Source: Thermoleophilia bacterium (GTDB lineage Bacteria > Actinomycetota > Thermoleophilia > Gaiellales > Gaiellaceae). Taken from it: a stretch of 58,010 nucleotides of DNA. Below the pieces are notes generated by a model. That model was not told where the DNA came from and made no database searches. It saw nothing but the letters and a program-made list of their open reading frames with translations. A program made the translations under genes and the position numbers. The stretch is from contig JADLFG010000010.1 in NCBI GenBank assembly GCA_020845695.1, forward strand, positions 1 through 58,010. The letters are read 5' to 3'. This document shows, piece after piece, positions 43,428 to 52,108 of this stretch; the stretch's first letter is position 1, and each line of letters starts with the position of its first letter.

Positions 43428-44860
43428 ACCTGGCGCTCACGCTGCTCTACGCGGCCGAGCGCACCCCCGAGGCGGAGGCGCTCGTCGAAGGCGACGTGCG
43501 GGTCACCTACCGGGAGTTGCGCGACCGGGCCGCCCGGCTCGCCGCCGGTCTCGCCGCGCGCGGGATCGAGCCCGGCGACCGCGTGGCCCTGGTCGCGCGG
43601 AACCGGCTCGAGTCGGCCGAGCTCCTCTGGGCCTGCGCGTGGCTCGGCGCCGTGCTCGTGCCGCTCTCCCACCGGATCGCGCGCACGGACCTCGACTACT
43701 GCGTCGCCGACTCCGGCGCGAAGCTCCTCGTCGAGGCCGACGAGGACGTCTCCCCGCTGCGCGCACGCGCCGGGCATCCGGGGGCGCTCGACCTCGACGA
43801 GCGCGAGCCGGCGATCATGCTCTACACGTCGGGGACGACCGGCCGGCCCAAGGGCGTCCCCCGGTCCCACCGGGCCGACCGGGCCGCCGGTCTCTCCCAG
43901 GTGCTCCAGCACGGCTACCGGCCGGGCGACCGGACGCTCGGCGTGATGCCCCTCTACCACACGATGGGCGTGCACTCGCTGGTCGCGATGGCGCTCGCCG
44001 GCGGCTGCTACGTCTGCCAGCGCGACTGGGACGCCGCCGGCGCGCTCGAGCTGGTCGAGCGCGAGCGGCTCACGTCGCTCTACCTCGCCCCCACCCTCTT
44101 CCACGACCTCGTCGAGAGCCCCGCGCTCGCGGAGCGCGACCGCAGCTCGGTCGAGGTGATCGGCTACGCGGGCTCGTCGATGACCGGCGCGCTCGCGGAG
44201 CGCTGCGCCAGCGTCTTCGCCCCGCGCCGGTTCTTCAACCACTACGGGTCGACCGAGATCTACACGTTCTCGCTCCACCCCGACCAGGCCGCGAAGCCGG
44301 GCTGCGCCGGCCGGGCGGCCCTGAACGCACGCCTGCGCCTGCTCCGTCCCGATCCGGAGGCGGGCGCGGACGACGAAGCCGGTCCCGGCGAGGACGGTCA
44401 GGTCGCCTGCCACCTCTCCTCCGACGAGGCCTTTGCCGGCTACTGGAAACGCCCCGACGCGGACGCGAAGGCGCTCCGGGCCGGCTGGTACCTGACCGGC
44501 GACCTCGCCCGCCTCGACGCGGACGGCGAGCTCTGGCTGGTCGGGCGGGTCGACGACATGATCATCTCGGGCGGCGAGAACATCCACCCGCTCGAGATCG
44601 AGGAGGTGCTGGTCCGCGCCCCCGGGGTGCGGGAGGTCGCCGTGGTCGGAGCTCCCGACGATCGCTGGGGGCAGCGGGTGGTCGCGTACGTGGTCGCCGA
44701 GCCGGGCGTGACGGCGGCGGCGCTCGACGCGTTCTGCCTCGCCTCGCCCGGGCTGGCCCGCTTCAAGCGCCCGCGCGAGTACCGTTTCGCCGAGACGCTG
44801 CCGAAGAGCCCGTCCGGCAAGCTCCTGCGCCGGCTACTCAGGGAAGGAGAGACCGCTTGA
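43424..44860 (+). CDS. Acyl-CoA synthetase (AMP-forming), aromatic/aliphatic acid type
   Basis: 478 aa of the ANL superfamily: P-loop LYTSGTTGRPKGV, HYGSTEIYTFS (motif A5), GWYLTGDLARLD, VDDMIISGGENIHP and the adenylation Lys in LPKSPSGKLLRRLL. It activates a carboxylic acid to its CoA ester. Its position in the Mo-hydroxylase operon favours an aromatic or heterocyclic acid, perhaps of the benzoate/hydroxybenzoate class; the substrate is not provable here. GTG start overlaps the previous stop. Confidence 0.92.
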   Translation: MNLALTLLYAAERTPEAEALVEGDVRVTYRELRDRAARLAAGLAARGIEPGDRVALVARNRLESAELLWACAWLGAVLVPLSHRIARTDLDYCVADSGAKLLVEADEDVSPLRARAGHPGALDLDEREPAIMLYTSGTTGRPKGVPRSHRADRAAGLSQVLQHGYRPGDRTLGVMPLYHTMGVHSLVAMALAGGCYVCQRDWDAAGALELVERERLTSLYLAPTLFHDLVESPALAERDRSSVEVIGYAGSSMTGALAERCASVFAPRRFFNHYGSTEIYTFSLHPDQAAKPGCAGRAALNARLRLLRPDPEAGADDEAGPGEDGQVACHLSSDEAFAGYWKRPDADAKALRAGWYLTGDLARLDADGELWLVGRVDDMIISGGENIHPLEIEEVLVRAPGVREVAVVGAPDDRWGQRVVAYVVAEPGVTAAALDAFCLASPGLARFKRPREYRFAETLPKSPSGKLLRRLLREGETA

Positions 44861-45633
44861 CCCACGACGGCTTCCGCAGCGAGCGCGACGAGGCGCGCGG
44901 CGTCACCACGATCACGCTCGACGTCCCGGAGAAGCTGAACCGCGTCTCGATGCCCGCGCGCGAGCAGCTCGCCGCGCTGTTCGACGAGCTGGGCGCCGAC
45001 CCGTCCGTGCGGGCGGTGGTGCTGACCGGCGCCGGCGGCAAAGCCTTCACCGCCGGCGGCGACATCCCCGGCTTCCTCGAGCGCGACCCCGAAGAGCTCT
45101 CCCGCCTCGCCTGGAACGTGGCGGCGGCGGAGCGCTGCCCCAAGCCGGTGGTCGCGAAGCTGCGCGGCTGGTGCCTCGGGGTCGGGCTCGAGCTCGCCCT
45201 CGCCTGTGACTTCCGGATCGCCGCCGACGACGTCCAGCTCGGTCTCCCGGAGGTCGGGCTCGGCATGATCCCCGGCTCGGGCGGCTCGCAGCGGCTCGCC
45301 CGCCTCATCGGCCTCGGGCGGGCGAAGGACGTGGTCATGCGTCGCCGCCGGATCCCGGCCGCGGACGCGCTCGCCTGGGGTCTCGTCTCGGAGGTGGTGC
45401 CGCCGGACGAGCTCGACGCCGCGACCGACCGCGCCGTCGACGAGCTGCTCGCGCTCTCGCCGCTCGCGCTCGCGATGGCGAAGCGCGTCCTCAACCACGC
45501 CTACGACGGGCCGCTGCACGTCGGGCTCGAGCTCGAGGGGCTCGCGTACGGGCTGCTCCGCTCGAGCCACGACTTCCGGGAGGGCGTCGAGGCGTTCGTC
45601 GAAGGTCGGCAGCCGCGCTTCGAGGGCCGCTGA
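44857..45633 (+). CDS. Enoyl-CoA hydratase/isomerase
   Basis: 258-aa crotonase-fold protein. The oxyanion-hole region is GAGGKAFTAGGDIPGF and GWCLGVGLELALACD; both catalytic Glu positions are filled (GLELA and GLPEVGLGMIPGSGG), so hydratase activity is plausible. TTG start overlaps the ligase stop (TTGA) with a GGAAGGAGAG site. Last gene of the operon; it should act on the CoA ester made by the ligase. Six bases separate it from the convergent gene. Confidence 0.92.
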   Translation: MTHDGFRSERDEARGVTTITLDVPEKLNRVSMPAREQLAALFDELGADPSVRAVVLTGAGGKAFTAGGDIPGFLERDPEELSRLAWNVAAAERCPKPVVAKLRGWCLGVGLELALACDFRIAADDVQLGLPEVGLGMIPGSGGSQRLARLIGLGRAKDVVMRRRRIPAADALAWGLVSEVVPPDELDAATDRAVDELLALSPLALAMAKRVLNHAYDGPLHVGLELEGLAYGLLRSSHDFREGVEAFVEGRQPRFEGR

Positions 45634-45639
45634 GGCCGC

Positions 45640-46887
45640 TCACTCGGTCGTGCCGGTCTCGGTCTCCTCGGAAAGCCCGATTCCGGTCAGCTCGACCGCG
45701 CTCACCCGCCCCGCCCCGCTCGTCACCTCGATCGCGGCCGTCCGCTCGCCGCCCCCGGCCGGGGCGAACACGACCTCGATCGTGCACCTGGCGCCGGGCT
45801 CGACCCGGTCGCCGGTCGCGCAGTCGCCGCCGAGCCGGTAGTCGTCCGCCGCGTCACCCGTCAGCGCGACGTCGGCGACCGTGAAGGCGACCGTGCCGGC
45901 GTTGCGCAGCGTGATCGCGGCGGGGTCGCTCTCCCCGCCGACCCCGACCTCGCCGAAGTCGACGCTGCCGGGATCGAGCACGACCTCGGCCTTGCCCGTC
46001 CCCTCGCCGGCGAGCGCGACCTGCAGCGGCCCGCCGGCGCCGTCGTGCTCGATCACGAGCACGGCCGAGCGCTTGCCGGGCTCGCGGGGAGCGAAGGTGA
46101 CGGCGATCGTGCAGGTGCCTCCCGCCTTCACCTTCTCCGCCGTCGAGCAGCCGGTCTTCTTCGCGAGCCGGAAGTCATCGGCGTTCCTGCCGTCGATCGC
46201 GAGCGTCGAGAGCTCGAGCGGTGCGTTGCCCGCGTTCGTGAGGGTGAGCTGGCGGGTGCGCTTGCCCTGGCCGAGTCCGACCGAGCCGAAGTCGAGGCGC
46301 GTGGTCTCGAGCACGACCGCCGGCTCGCCGATCCCGCTGCCCTTGAGCTCGAGCGACTGCGGTCCCGGGCCGTCGGCGAGGCGGATCACGACCCGGGCGG
46401 CACGCTCGCCCCGCCCGCCCGGCTTGAAGCTGACGGCGACAACGCAGGAGTCGCCGCTCTCGACGGGGCTGTCAGCCGAGCACGTGGTCGCGTCGGTGAG
46501 CCGGAAGTCCTTCGCGTTGGGCCCGTCGATCGCGACCGAGACGATCGTGAGCGGGGAGGCGCCGTCGTTCGCGAGCGTCACCTCCCGGGCCGCGCTGCGC
46601 TTGCCGAGGTCCTCCTCCCCGAAGTCGAGCACCGCCGCGGACAGCGTGACGCCGCCCGGCTCCTCCTCGTCGCGCAGGACGAACCACCAGACGGCGCCGC
46701 CCGCGACGACGAGCGCGAGCAGCGCGAAGAACGCCGCCATCCAGCCGCTCGAGGAGCGGCTGGGCGGCCCGGGCGGCGCCAGGGACGCGGCCGGCCGCGG
46801 CGGGTGGACCGGGGGCGGCGGCCGCGGCAGCCGGCGCGTCGCGTCGTCGACGCGGTCCGGTTCCGGCGGAGTCGGATCGTCGGCCAC
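45640..46887 (-). CDS. Membrane-anchored protein with ASH/choice-of-anchor D repeats
   Basis: 415 aa. A Pro-rich cytoplasmic N-terminus and one helix (AAFFALLALVVAGGAVWWFVL, about 50-70) display three or more immunoglobulin-like repeats of the HYDIN/ASH type, each with DFG..GxGxxxxxxxVTLxNxGxxPL, a Cys pair (TTCSADSPVESGDSCVVAVSF and variants) and a final strand. Likely a cell-surface binding or adhesion protein. GTG start with a TATCCT box 11 bases upstream. Confidence 0.82.
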   Translation of the reverse strand: MADDPTPPEPDRVDDATRRLPRPPPPVHPPRPAASLAPPGPPSRSSSGWMAAFFALLALVVAGGAVWWFVLRDEEEPGGVTLSAAVLDFGEEDLGKRSAAREVTLANDGASPLTIVSVAIDGPNAKDFRLTDATTCSADSPVESGDSCVVAVSFKPGGRGERAARVVIRLADGPGPQSLELKGSGIGEPAVVLETTRLDFGSVGLGQGKRTRQLTLTNAGNAPLELSTLAIDGRNADDFRLAKKTGCSTAEKVKAGGTCTIAVTFAPREPGKRSAVLVIEHDGAGGPLQVALAGEGTGKAEVVLDPGSVDFGEVGVGGESDPAAITLRNAGTVAFTVADVALTGDAADDYRLGGDCATGDRVEPGARCTIEVVFAPAGGGERTAAIEVTSGAGRVSAVELTGIGLSEETETGTTE

Positions 46888-46898
46888 GGCTTCCAGCC

Positions 46899-46904
46899 AG
46901 GATA
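46899..46904 (-). promoter_or_regulatory. -10 box of the ASH-repeat gene
   Basis: TATCCT on the minus strand, 11 bases before the GTG at 46887. Confidence 0.4.
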
Positions 46905-46924
46905 GCCGCCGGGCCGGGCGCCGC

Positions 46925-47812
46925 TCAGCCGAGCAGGTACGGGCCGAGCAGGGTCTCCCAGGCGCCCATGGTCTGCGCGTACTCGTCCTGGCAGCGCACG
47001 AGCCGATCCTCGCCGAGGCCCGACTGGGCGGCCTCGTCGGCGTACAGCTCCGGGTCCGAGCCGTAGGTCCAGCAGATGATGTTGTAGAAGCGCTGCTCGT
47101 TCAGGGAGTGCTCGTCCCAGAAGTCCGCGGCTGCGAACTCGTCGCGATTGGCTGCGACGAGGCCGAAGAAGAGCGCCCCGGAGAGCGCCACCTGGCCGGC
47201 CACCTCCGTGCCCGCCTCGGCGAGGATCGCGGTCGCGAGCTGGTCGACCGCGTCCTCTTCCCGGCCCGTGATGGGCAGGTCGAGCTGGTCGACCAGAGCG
47301 TGGCCGAGCTCGTGCAGGAAGACGAAGATCGTCGAGGCGACGACGAGCGCCTCGACCTCCTCGGGGGTGCCGACGATTTCGGAGCCGGTCACGAGCTGGT
47401 CGGCGAACGCGAGCCACTCGGGCGGCACGACGATCGCACTCGCGTCCGGGAGGTAGAACGGGCTCGGGCTGCCCGTCTCCTCGACAGAGACGATCACGTC
47501 GCGCGGCAGAGCCACCGTCGAGTTGACCCCGTCGGCGAGCTGCTGGAGCAGGCCGCTCGACGCGAGGTAGTCGGCGTAGAACTGGAGCTCGGGGGTCGTG
47601 ACGGCGACGTACTGGACGACGAGGTCGCCCAAGTCGGCCGCCCGCCCGGACCCGGTCTCGACCCCCGTCTCGGTCTGCGCCACCGTCTCGGTCTGCGCCA
47701 CCGTCTCGGTCTCGACGACCGTTACGGTCGCCGGCTCCGCGGAGCCGCCGCCGCAGCCGGCGATCGCCGCAACGAGAGCGGCGGTCAGCGCGAGAGCAAG
47801 CGGGCGGCGCAC
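46925..47812 (-). CDS. DUF4344-type metallopeptidase lipoprotein
   Basis: 295 aa. Lipobox AIAGC (Cys20), a VETETVAQTETVAQTE low-complexity linker and a gluzincin-like zinc site, HELGH at 167-171, with a downstream EDAVDQ (186-191) that could supply the third ligand. The pattern fits DUF4344, a family of putative secreted metallopeptidases. The GTG at 47812 lies seven bases after a TAGGAT box, which supports this start over upstream ones. Same direction as the ASH-repeat gene. Confidence 0.85.
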   Translation of the reverse strand: MRRPLALALTAALVAAIAGCGGGSAEPATVTVVETETVAQTETVAQTETGVETGSGRAADLGDLVVQYVAVTTPELQFYADYLASSGLLQQLADGVNSTVALPRDVIVSVEETGSPSPFYLPDASAIVVPPEWLAFADQLVTGSEIVGTPEEVEALVVASTIFVFLHELGHALVDQLDLPITGREEDAVDQLATAILAEAGTEVAGQVALSGALFFGLVAANRDEFAAADFWDEHSLNEQRFYNIICWTYGSDPELYADEAAQSGLGEDRLVRCQDEYAQTMGAWETLLGPYLLG

Positions 47813-47819
47813 CCGCGCG

Positions 47820-47825
47820 ATCCTA
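47820..47825 (-). promoter_or_regulatory. -10 box of the DUF4344 gene
   Basis: TAGGAT on the minus strand, seven bases before the GTG at 47812. Confidence 0.5.
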
Positions 47826-47846
47826 TGCCATCCGATCGGATCGCGC

Positions 47847-48236
47847 TCACGGCACGAGGGCGACCGCATCGATCTCGAGCTTGGCGCCGGGGATCGCGAG
47901 GCGGCTGATCTCGACCAGCGTGCTCGCCGGGCGCGCGGCGCCGAAGAACTCCCGGCGGACCGGGTTGATCAGCGACCGGTCGTCCACGTTCGTCAGGTAG
48001 ACGGTGACCTTGACCACGTGCTCGGGACCGCTGCCCGCCCGCGCGAGCACGAGCCCGATGTTCTCGAACACCTGCCGCGCCTGCGCGGCGACGTCGTCAC
48101 CGCCGACGACGTTGCCCGCGGCGTCGGTGGGCACGACGCCCGAGATGAAGACAAGCTCTCCGGCCCTGACGGCATCGGTGTAGTGGCTGATCGGCTCGCC
48201 GAGCTCCGGGACCCTGATCTCCTCGCGCGTTGCCAT
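47847..48236 (-). CDS. RidA/YjgF-family protein
   Basis: 129 aa. The conserved Arg-containing core VVKVTVYLTNVDDRSLINPVRREFF and the C-terminal PGAKLEIDAVAL match the RidA family, which hydrolyses reactive enamine/imine intermediates of PLP enzymes. The Arg for carboxylate binding is usually in the R-x-x-V or PARSTV segment; here the latter reads RPASTLVEI, so the exact subfamily is uncertain. Possible -10 box TAGGGT at 48272-48277. Confidence 0.88.
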   Translation of the reverse strand: MATREEIRVPELGEPISHYTDAVRAGELVFISGVVPTDAAGNVVGGDDVAAQARQVFENIGLVLARAGSGPEHVVKVTVYLTNVDDRSLINPVRREFFGAARPASTLVEISRLAIPGAKLEIDAVALVP

Positions 48237-48291
48237 GCCCGCCCCCCTCTCGTGTCCGGCTCGCCGGGCGAACCCTACCGCGGCGCGGAGG

Positions 48292-50181
48292 TCAGGCGCT
48301 CGCCTGGTCGAACAGCTCCTCCCAGCGGGCGAGCAGCCCCTCGAGCTCACCGCGGGCCTGGCGGTGGGCGGCGATCGCGTCGACGTCGCCCCAGTCCGCC
48401 GCGAGCGCGAGCTCGAGCTCGGCAAGACGCTGCTCGCAGGCGGTGATCCTCCCCTCGACACGCTCGAGCTCGCTCGGCTCGGCTCTGACCGGGCGCGCCT
48501 TCTCCTTCCGCTTCGGTCCGGGTCGCGGCGCCGGCGCCGGGGGCGGCTCGAGCTCCGCCTCCGCGGCGGCGCCCCGCGTGAAGTCCGCCCAGCCACCGTC
48601 GTGGGAGCGCAGGGTGCCGCCCTCGAGCGCGAGGATCCGGGTCGCGACCGCGTCGAGGAGCGCCCGGTCGTGCGAGACGACGAGGACGGTGCCGGGAAAC
48701 GCCTCGAGCGCCGCCTCGAGCGCTTCGCGGCTCTCGAGGTCCAGGTGGTTCGTCGGCTCGTCGAGGACGAGGAAGTTGGCGCCCGACGCGACGACGATCG
48801 CGAGCGCGAGCCGCCGCCGCTCGCCGCCGGAGAGCACGGAGACGCGCTTCTCGTGCGCCTCCCAGCCCGAGAAGAGGAAGCGTCCGAGCAGGCTCTGCGC
48901 CTGCGGGCGGGCGAGCCCGGTCGCCGCCTGCACGCACTGGAGCACCGTGCCGCGGGCGTCGAGCTCGACGTCCTGCTGATCGAAGTAGGCGACCTCGACG
49001 CCGTAGCCGAGCCGCGCGGAGCCGGCCCCGGGCTCGGTCCGGCCGAGCAGCGCCCGCAAGAGCGTCGTCTTGCCGGAGCCGTTCGGGCCGACGAGCCCGA
49101 CGTGCTCTCCGCGCTCCAGCACGAACGAGACGTCCGCGAGCAGCGTCCGCTCGCCGGCGCCGACGGCGATGCCCTCCGCCTCGAGCACCGTGCGCCCGCT
49201 CCGGGGCGGCGCGAGGAACTCGAAGCCGAGCGACCGGGTGCGACGGGTCAGGAGCGCCGCCTCGCTCGCCGCCGCCCGGCGCTCGCGCTCGAGCCGGGCG
49301 ATCTGCGTCAACTTCGCCTGCGCCTGTCTCGCCTTCGTCTTCTTGTAGCGGAAGCGCTCGACGAAGCGCTCGAGGCGGGCGATATCGCCGCCGACGCGCT
49401 CGGCGGTCCTCTGGGCGTGGAGGGCGCGCTCGGCCTTCTCGCGGCGCCACACGTGCCAGGGACCCGGGAAGTAGGTCGCCTTCCCCGCCTCGAGCTCGAG
49501 CACCGCGGTTGTCACCGCTTCGAGGAACCAGCGGTCGTGGGCGACGAGCACGACGGCCGCGTCCAGCGCCGCCAGCTCGCGCTCGAGCCACTCGAGGCTC
49601 GCTACGTCGAGGTGGTTCGTCGGCTCGTCGAGGAGGAGAACATCGGGGTCGCCGGCCAGCGTGCGCGCGAGCGAGGCGCGGGTCAGCTCGCCGCCCGAGA
49701 AGGTCTCGAGTGCCCGGTCGAGATCCGCGTCGGCGAAGCCGAGGCCGCGGACGACACCCGCGGCCCGCTCGCGCCAGGCCCAGCCGCCCGCGTGCTCGAG
49801 ACGAGCCTGGGCCCGGGCGTAGCGCTCGAGCGTCGCCGGGCCGTGGTCGCCCTTCGCCATCGCTCCTTCGAGCCGGGCCAGCTCCTGCTCGAGCGCGACG
49901 AGGTCGGCGGCGCCGGAGAGCACGTACTCCCGCAGGGTCAGCGAGCGCCCGAGCGGCGGGCGCTGGTCGTGGAGCGCGACCCGCGCGCCCTTCTCGAAGG
50001 CGAGCTCGCCACCGTGCGGCTCGGTCTGGCCCGCGAGGATCCGCAGCAGCGTCGTCTTGCCGGCGCCGTTCGGGCCTGAGAGGGCAAGCCGGTCGCGACG
50101 TTCGAGCTTGAAGGAGACCCCGTCGAAGAGCGGGCCGCCGCCAATCTCCTTGCGCAGGCTGGAGGCGATCACGACGGCCAT
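48292..50181 (-). CDS. ABC-F family ATPase
   Basis: 629 aa with two ABC domains and no membrane segments: Walker A GPNGAGKTTLLRI and GPNGSGKTTLLRA, signatures FSGGELTRASLA and LSGGERRRLALA, Walker B LLLDEPTNHLDV and LVLDEPTNHLDLE, an inter-domain basic helix (YKKTKARQAQAKL), and a C-terminal coiled coil. ABC-F proteins act on the ribosome, some giving antibiotic resistance. TAGCCT -10 box at 50188-50193, six bases before the ATG. Confidence 0.93.
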   Translation of the reverse strand: MAVVIASSLRKEIGGGPLFDGVSFKLERRDRLALSGPNGAGKTTLLRILAGQTEPHGGELAFEKGARVALHDQRPPLGRSLTLREYVLSGAADLVALEQELARLEGAMAKGDHGPATLERYARAQARLEHAGGWAWRERAAGVVRGLGFADADLDRALETFSGGELTRASLARTLAGDPDVLLLDEPTNHLDVASLEWLERELAALDAAVVLVAHDRWFLEAVTTAVLELEAGKATYFPGPWHVWRREKAERALHAQRTAERVGGDIARLERFVERFRYKKTKARQAQAKLTQIARLERERRAAASEAALLTRRTRSLGFEFLAPPRSGRTVLEAEGIAVGAGERTLLADVSFVLERGEHVGLVGPNGSGKTTLLRALLGRTEPGAGSARLGYGVEVAYFDQQDVELDARGTVLQCVQAATGLARPQAQSLLGRFLFSGWEAHEKRVSVLSGGERRRLALAIVVASGANFLVLDEPTNHLDLESREALEAALEAFPGTVLVVSHDRALLDAVATRILALEGGTLRSHDGGWADFTRGAAAEAELEPPPAPAPRPGPKRKEKARPVRAEPSELERVEGRITACEQRLAELELALAADWGDVDAIAAHRQARGELEGLLARWEELFDQASA

Positions 50182-50187
50182 GCAGCA

Positions 50188-50193
50188 AGGCTA
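50188..50193 (-). promoter_or_regulatory. -10 box of the ABC-F gene
   Basis: TAGCCT on the minus strand, six bases before the ATG at 50181. Confidence 0.5.
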
Positions 50194-50227
50194 GCGGCCG
50201 CCCGGGTCTCCTCCCCGCGCGAGCGGC

Positions 50228-50356
50228 TCAGACCGGGCGCAGGCGCACGCGGCGGCCCCGGCTGCGCCCCAGCGCCCCGGCGAACTCGAGCTCACCCCGG
50301 GCCCAGGCGCGCAGCGTCGCTCGCCGGCGCCAGCGTCTGACGACGAACGTGACCAT
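50228..50356 (-). CDS. Possible 42-aa basic peptide
   Basis: ATG-to-TGA frame in the gap between the threonine aldolase and ABC-F genes. The product is very Arg-rich (RRWRRRATLRAW) with no recognised family and no strong ribosome site. It may be chance coding in GC-rich DNA. Confidence 0.25.
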   Translation of the reverse strand: MVTFVVRRWRRRATLRAWARGELEFAGALGRSRGRRVRLRPV

Positions 50357-50395
50357 GCGGGAGGCTTCGCCCCCCGGCCGGCGAGTCCTTCCCGG

Positions 50396-51430
50396 CTACG
50401 CGCGGAGCGCTGCGGCCAGGGCGGCGGCCAGCCCGTCCACGTCCGCGGCCGTCGTGTCCCAGGACGTCATCAGCCGAGCCAGGCCGCTCGCCTCGTCAAG
50501 GATGTGAAACGGGTAGGGACCGCGAGCGAGAGCCCGCGCCCGGGCCGGCAGCCGGACGAAGACGGCGTTGGCCTCGACCGGGTGCGCCAGGTCGATCCCG
50601 GAGAGGTCGCCGATCGCGGCGGCAAGGCGGGCCGCCATCGCGTTCGCGTGCCCGGCGTTGCGCCGCCAGAGCTCGCCCGCGAGCAGGGCGTCGAGCTGCA
50701 CGGCGACGAACCGCTGCTTCGACGCGAGCTGGAGGCCCTGCTTGCGCGCGTACGCGAACCCCTCGGCGAGCGCGGCGTCGAAGAAGACGACCGCCTCGGC
50801 CGCGAGCGCGCCGTTCTTCGTACCGCCGAAGGAGAGAACGTCGACGCCCGCGTCCCGCGTCGCCTCGCGCAACGAGACGCCGAGCGCCGCGGCGGCGTTC
50901 GCGATCCGGGCGCCGTCCATGTGGACGCGCAGACCGAGCGCGTGCGCGCGCTCGGCGAGCGCGCGCGTCTCCGCCAGGGTGTAGACGGTGCCGCGCTCGG
51001 TCGTCTGGGAGATCGAGACCACGCGCGGCTGGACGCGGTGCTGAACGCCGAAGCCGCGGGCGCGGCTCTCGACGAGCGCCGGGGTCAGCTTGCCGTCGGG
51101 AGCGGGGACGGGCAGGAGCTTCGAGCCGAGGAACCGCTCCGGGGCGCCGCACTCGTCGGCGTTGACGTGCGCCTCCTCCGGGCAGATCACGGCCTCGTGG
51201 GAGCGGAGCAGCGAGCCCAGCGCGAGCACGTTCGCCCCCGTTCCCGTGAGCACGAAGAACGTACACGCGTCCGCGCCGAAGACCTCGCGGAAACGCTCCT
51301 CCGCACGCGCCGTGTACGGGTCGCCCTCGCCGTAGGCCGGCGCGTGGCCGTCGTTCGCGGCCGCGAGCGCGGCGAGCAGGTCCGGATGCACCCCCGCCCA
51401 GTTGTCGCTCGCGAACGCGCGTCCAGCCAT
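50396..51430 (-). CDS. Low-specificity threonine aldolase-like PLP enzyme
   Basis: 344 aa, fold-type I. The N-terminus FASDNWAGVHPDLLAAL, GEGDPYTARAEERFRE, the Asp in HMDGARIANAA and the PLP Lys in LSFGGTKNGAL match threonine aldolases, which split threonine/allo-threonine into glycine and acetaldehyde. The divergent TATTGT box (51441-51446) is ten bases before the ATG. A PLP enzyme, with RidA about 2 kb away. Confidence 0.9.
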   Translation of the reverse strand: MAGRAFASDNWAGVHPDLLAALAAANDGHAPAYGEGDPYTARAEERFREVFGADACTFFVLTGTGANVLALGSLLRSHEAVICPEEAHVNADECGAPERFLGSKLLPVPAPDGKLTPALVESRARGFGVQHRVQPRVVSISQTTERGTVYTLAETRALAERAHALGLRVHMDGARIANAAAALGVSLREATRDAGVDVLSFGGTKNGALAAEAVVFFDAALAEGFAYARKQGLQLASKQRFVAVQLDALLAGELWRRNAGHANAMAARLAAAIGDLSGIDLAHPVEANAVFVRLPARARALARGPYPFHILDEASGLARLMTSWDTTAADVDGLAAALAAALRA

Positions 51431-51440
51431 TCGACACGCG

Positions 51441-51446
51441 ACAATA
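51441..51446 (-). promoter_or_regulatory. -10 box of the threonine aldolase gene, in divergent promoter
   Basis: TATTGT on the minus strand. The 21-bp gap to rpiA must hold both promoters; GACAAT, six bases before the rpiA GTG, may serve the other side. Confidence 0.4.
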
Positions 51447-51451
51447 GCGGC

Positions 51452-52096
51452 GTGGACCCCGAGCGTGAGAAGCGACTGGCCGCCGAGGCCGCGGCGGGGC
51501 TCGTCGAGAGCGGCATGACGGTCGGGCTCGGTACCGGCTCCACCGTCGCCTACCTGCTGCCGGCGCTGGCGGCGCGCCGGCTGTCGCTGCGCTGCGTCGC
51601 GACCTCGCTGGCGACCGAGCACCGGGCCGCCGAGCTGGGCCTCGCCTGCGAGCCGTTCGCGGCGCTCGACCGGCTCGATCTCGCGATCGACGGGGCCGAC
51701 CAGGTGGCGGCGGACGGCTGGGTCGTCAAGGGCGGCGGCGGCGCGCACACCCGCGAGAAGGTGGTCGCGGCCGCGGCCGACCGGTTTGTCGTGATCGCGG
51801 ACTCGCGGAAGGTGGTCGAGACGCTGCACCCGCCGGTCCCGCTCGAGCTGCTCTCGTTCGGGCTGGCGGCGACGCTACGCGCGCTCGGGCAGGCGGAGCT
51901 GCGCGCCGCGCCCCCAAGCCCCGACGGGGGCGTGATCGCCGACTACCTCGGCGCGATCGGCGATCCGGCCGAGCTGGCGGCGCGACTCGCGGCGACCCCG
52001 GGGGTCGTCGAGCACGGGCTGTTTCCCCCCGCGCTCGTCTCGGAGGTGCTGGTCGCCCGGGGTGAGCTCGTCGAGCGGCTCAGCCCGGCCGGTTGA
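51452..52096 (+). CDS. rpiA: Ribose-5-phosphate isomerase A
   Basis: 214 aa. Family motifs GLGTGSTVAYLLPAL, DLAIDGADQVA, VVKGGGGAHTREKVVA and VVIADSRKVV. It interconverts ribose-5- and ribulose-5-phosphate. GTG start; the downstream cluster also holds 6-phosphogluconolactonase and phosphoglucose isomerase on the other strand. Confidence 0.95.
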   Translation: MDPEREKRLAAEAAAGLVESGMTVGLGTGSTVAYLLPALAARRLSLRCVATSLATEHRAAELGLACEPFAALDRLDLAIDGADQVAADGWVVKGGGGAHTREKVVAAAADRFVVIADSRKVVETLHPPVPLELLSFGLAATLRALGQAELRAAPPSPDGGVIADYLGAIGDPAELAARLAATPGVVEHGLFPPALVSEVLVARGELVERLSPAG

Positions 52097-52108
52097 GCCG
52101 CCGAGCGC

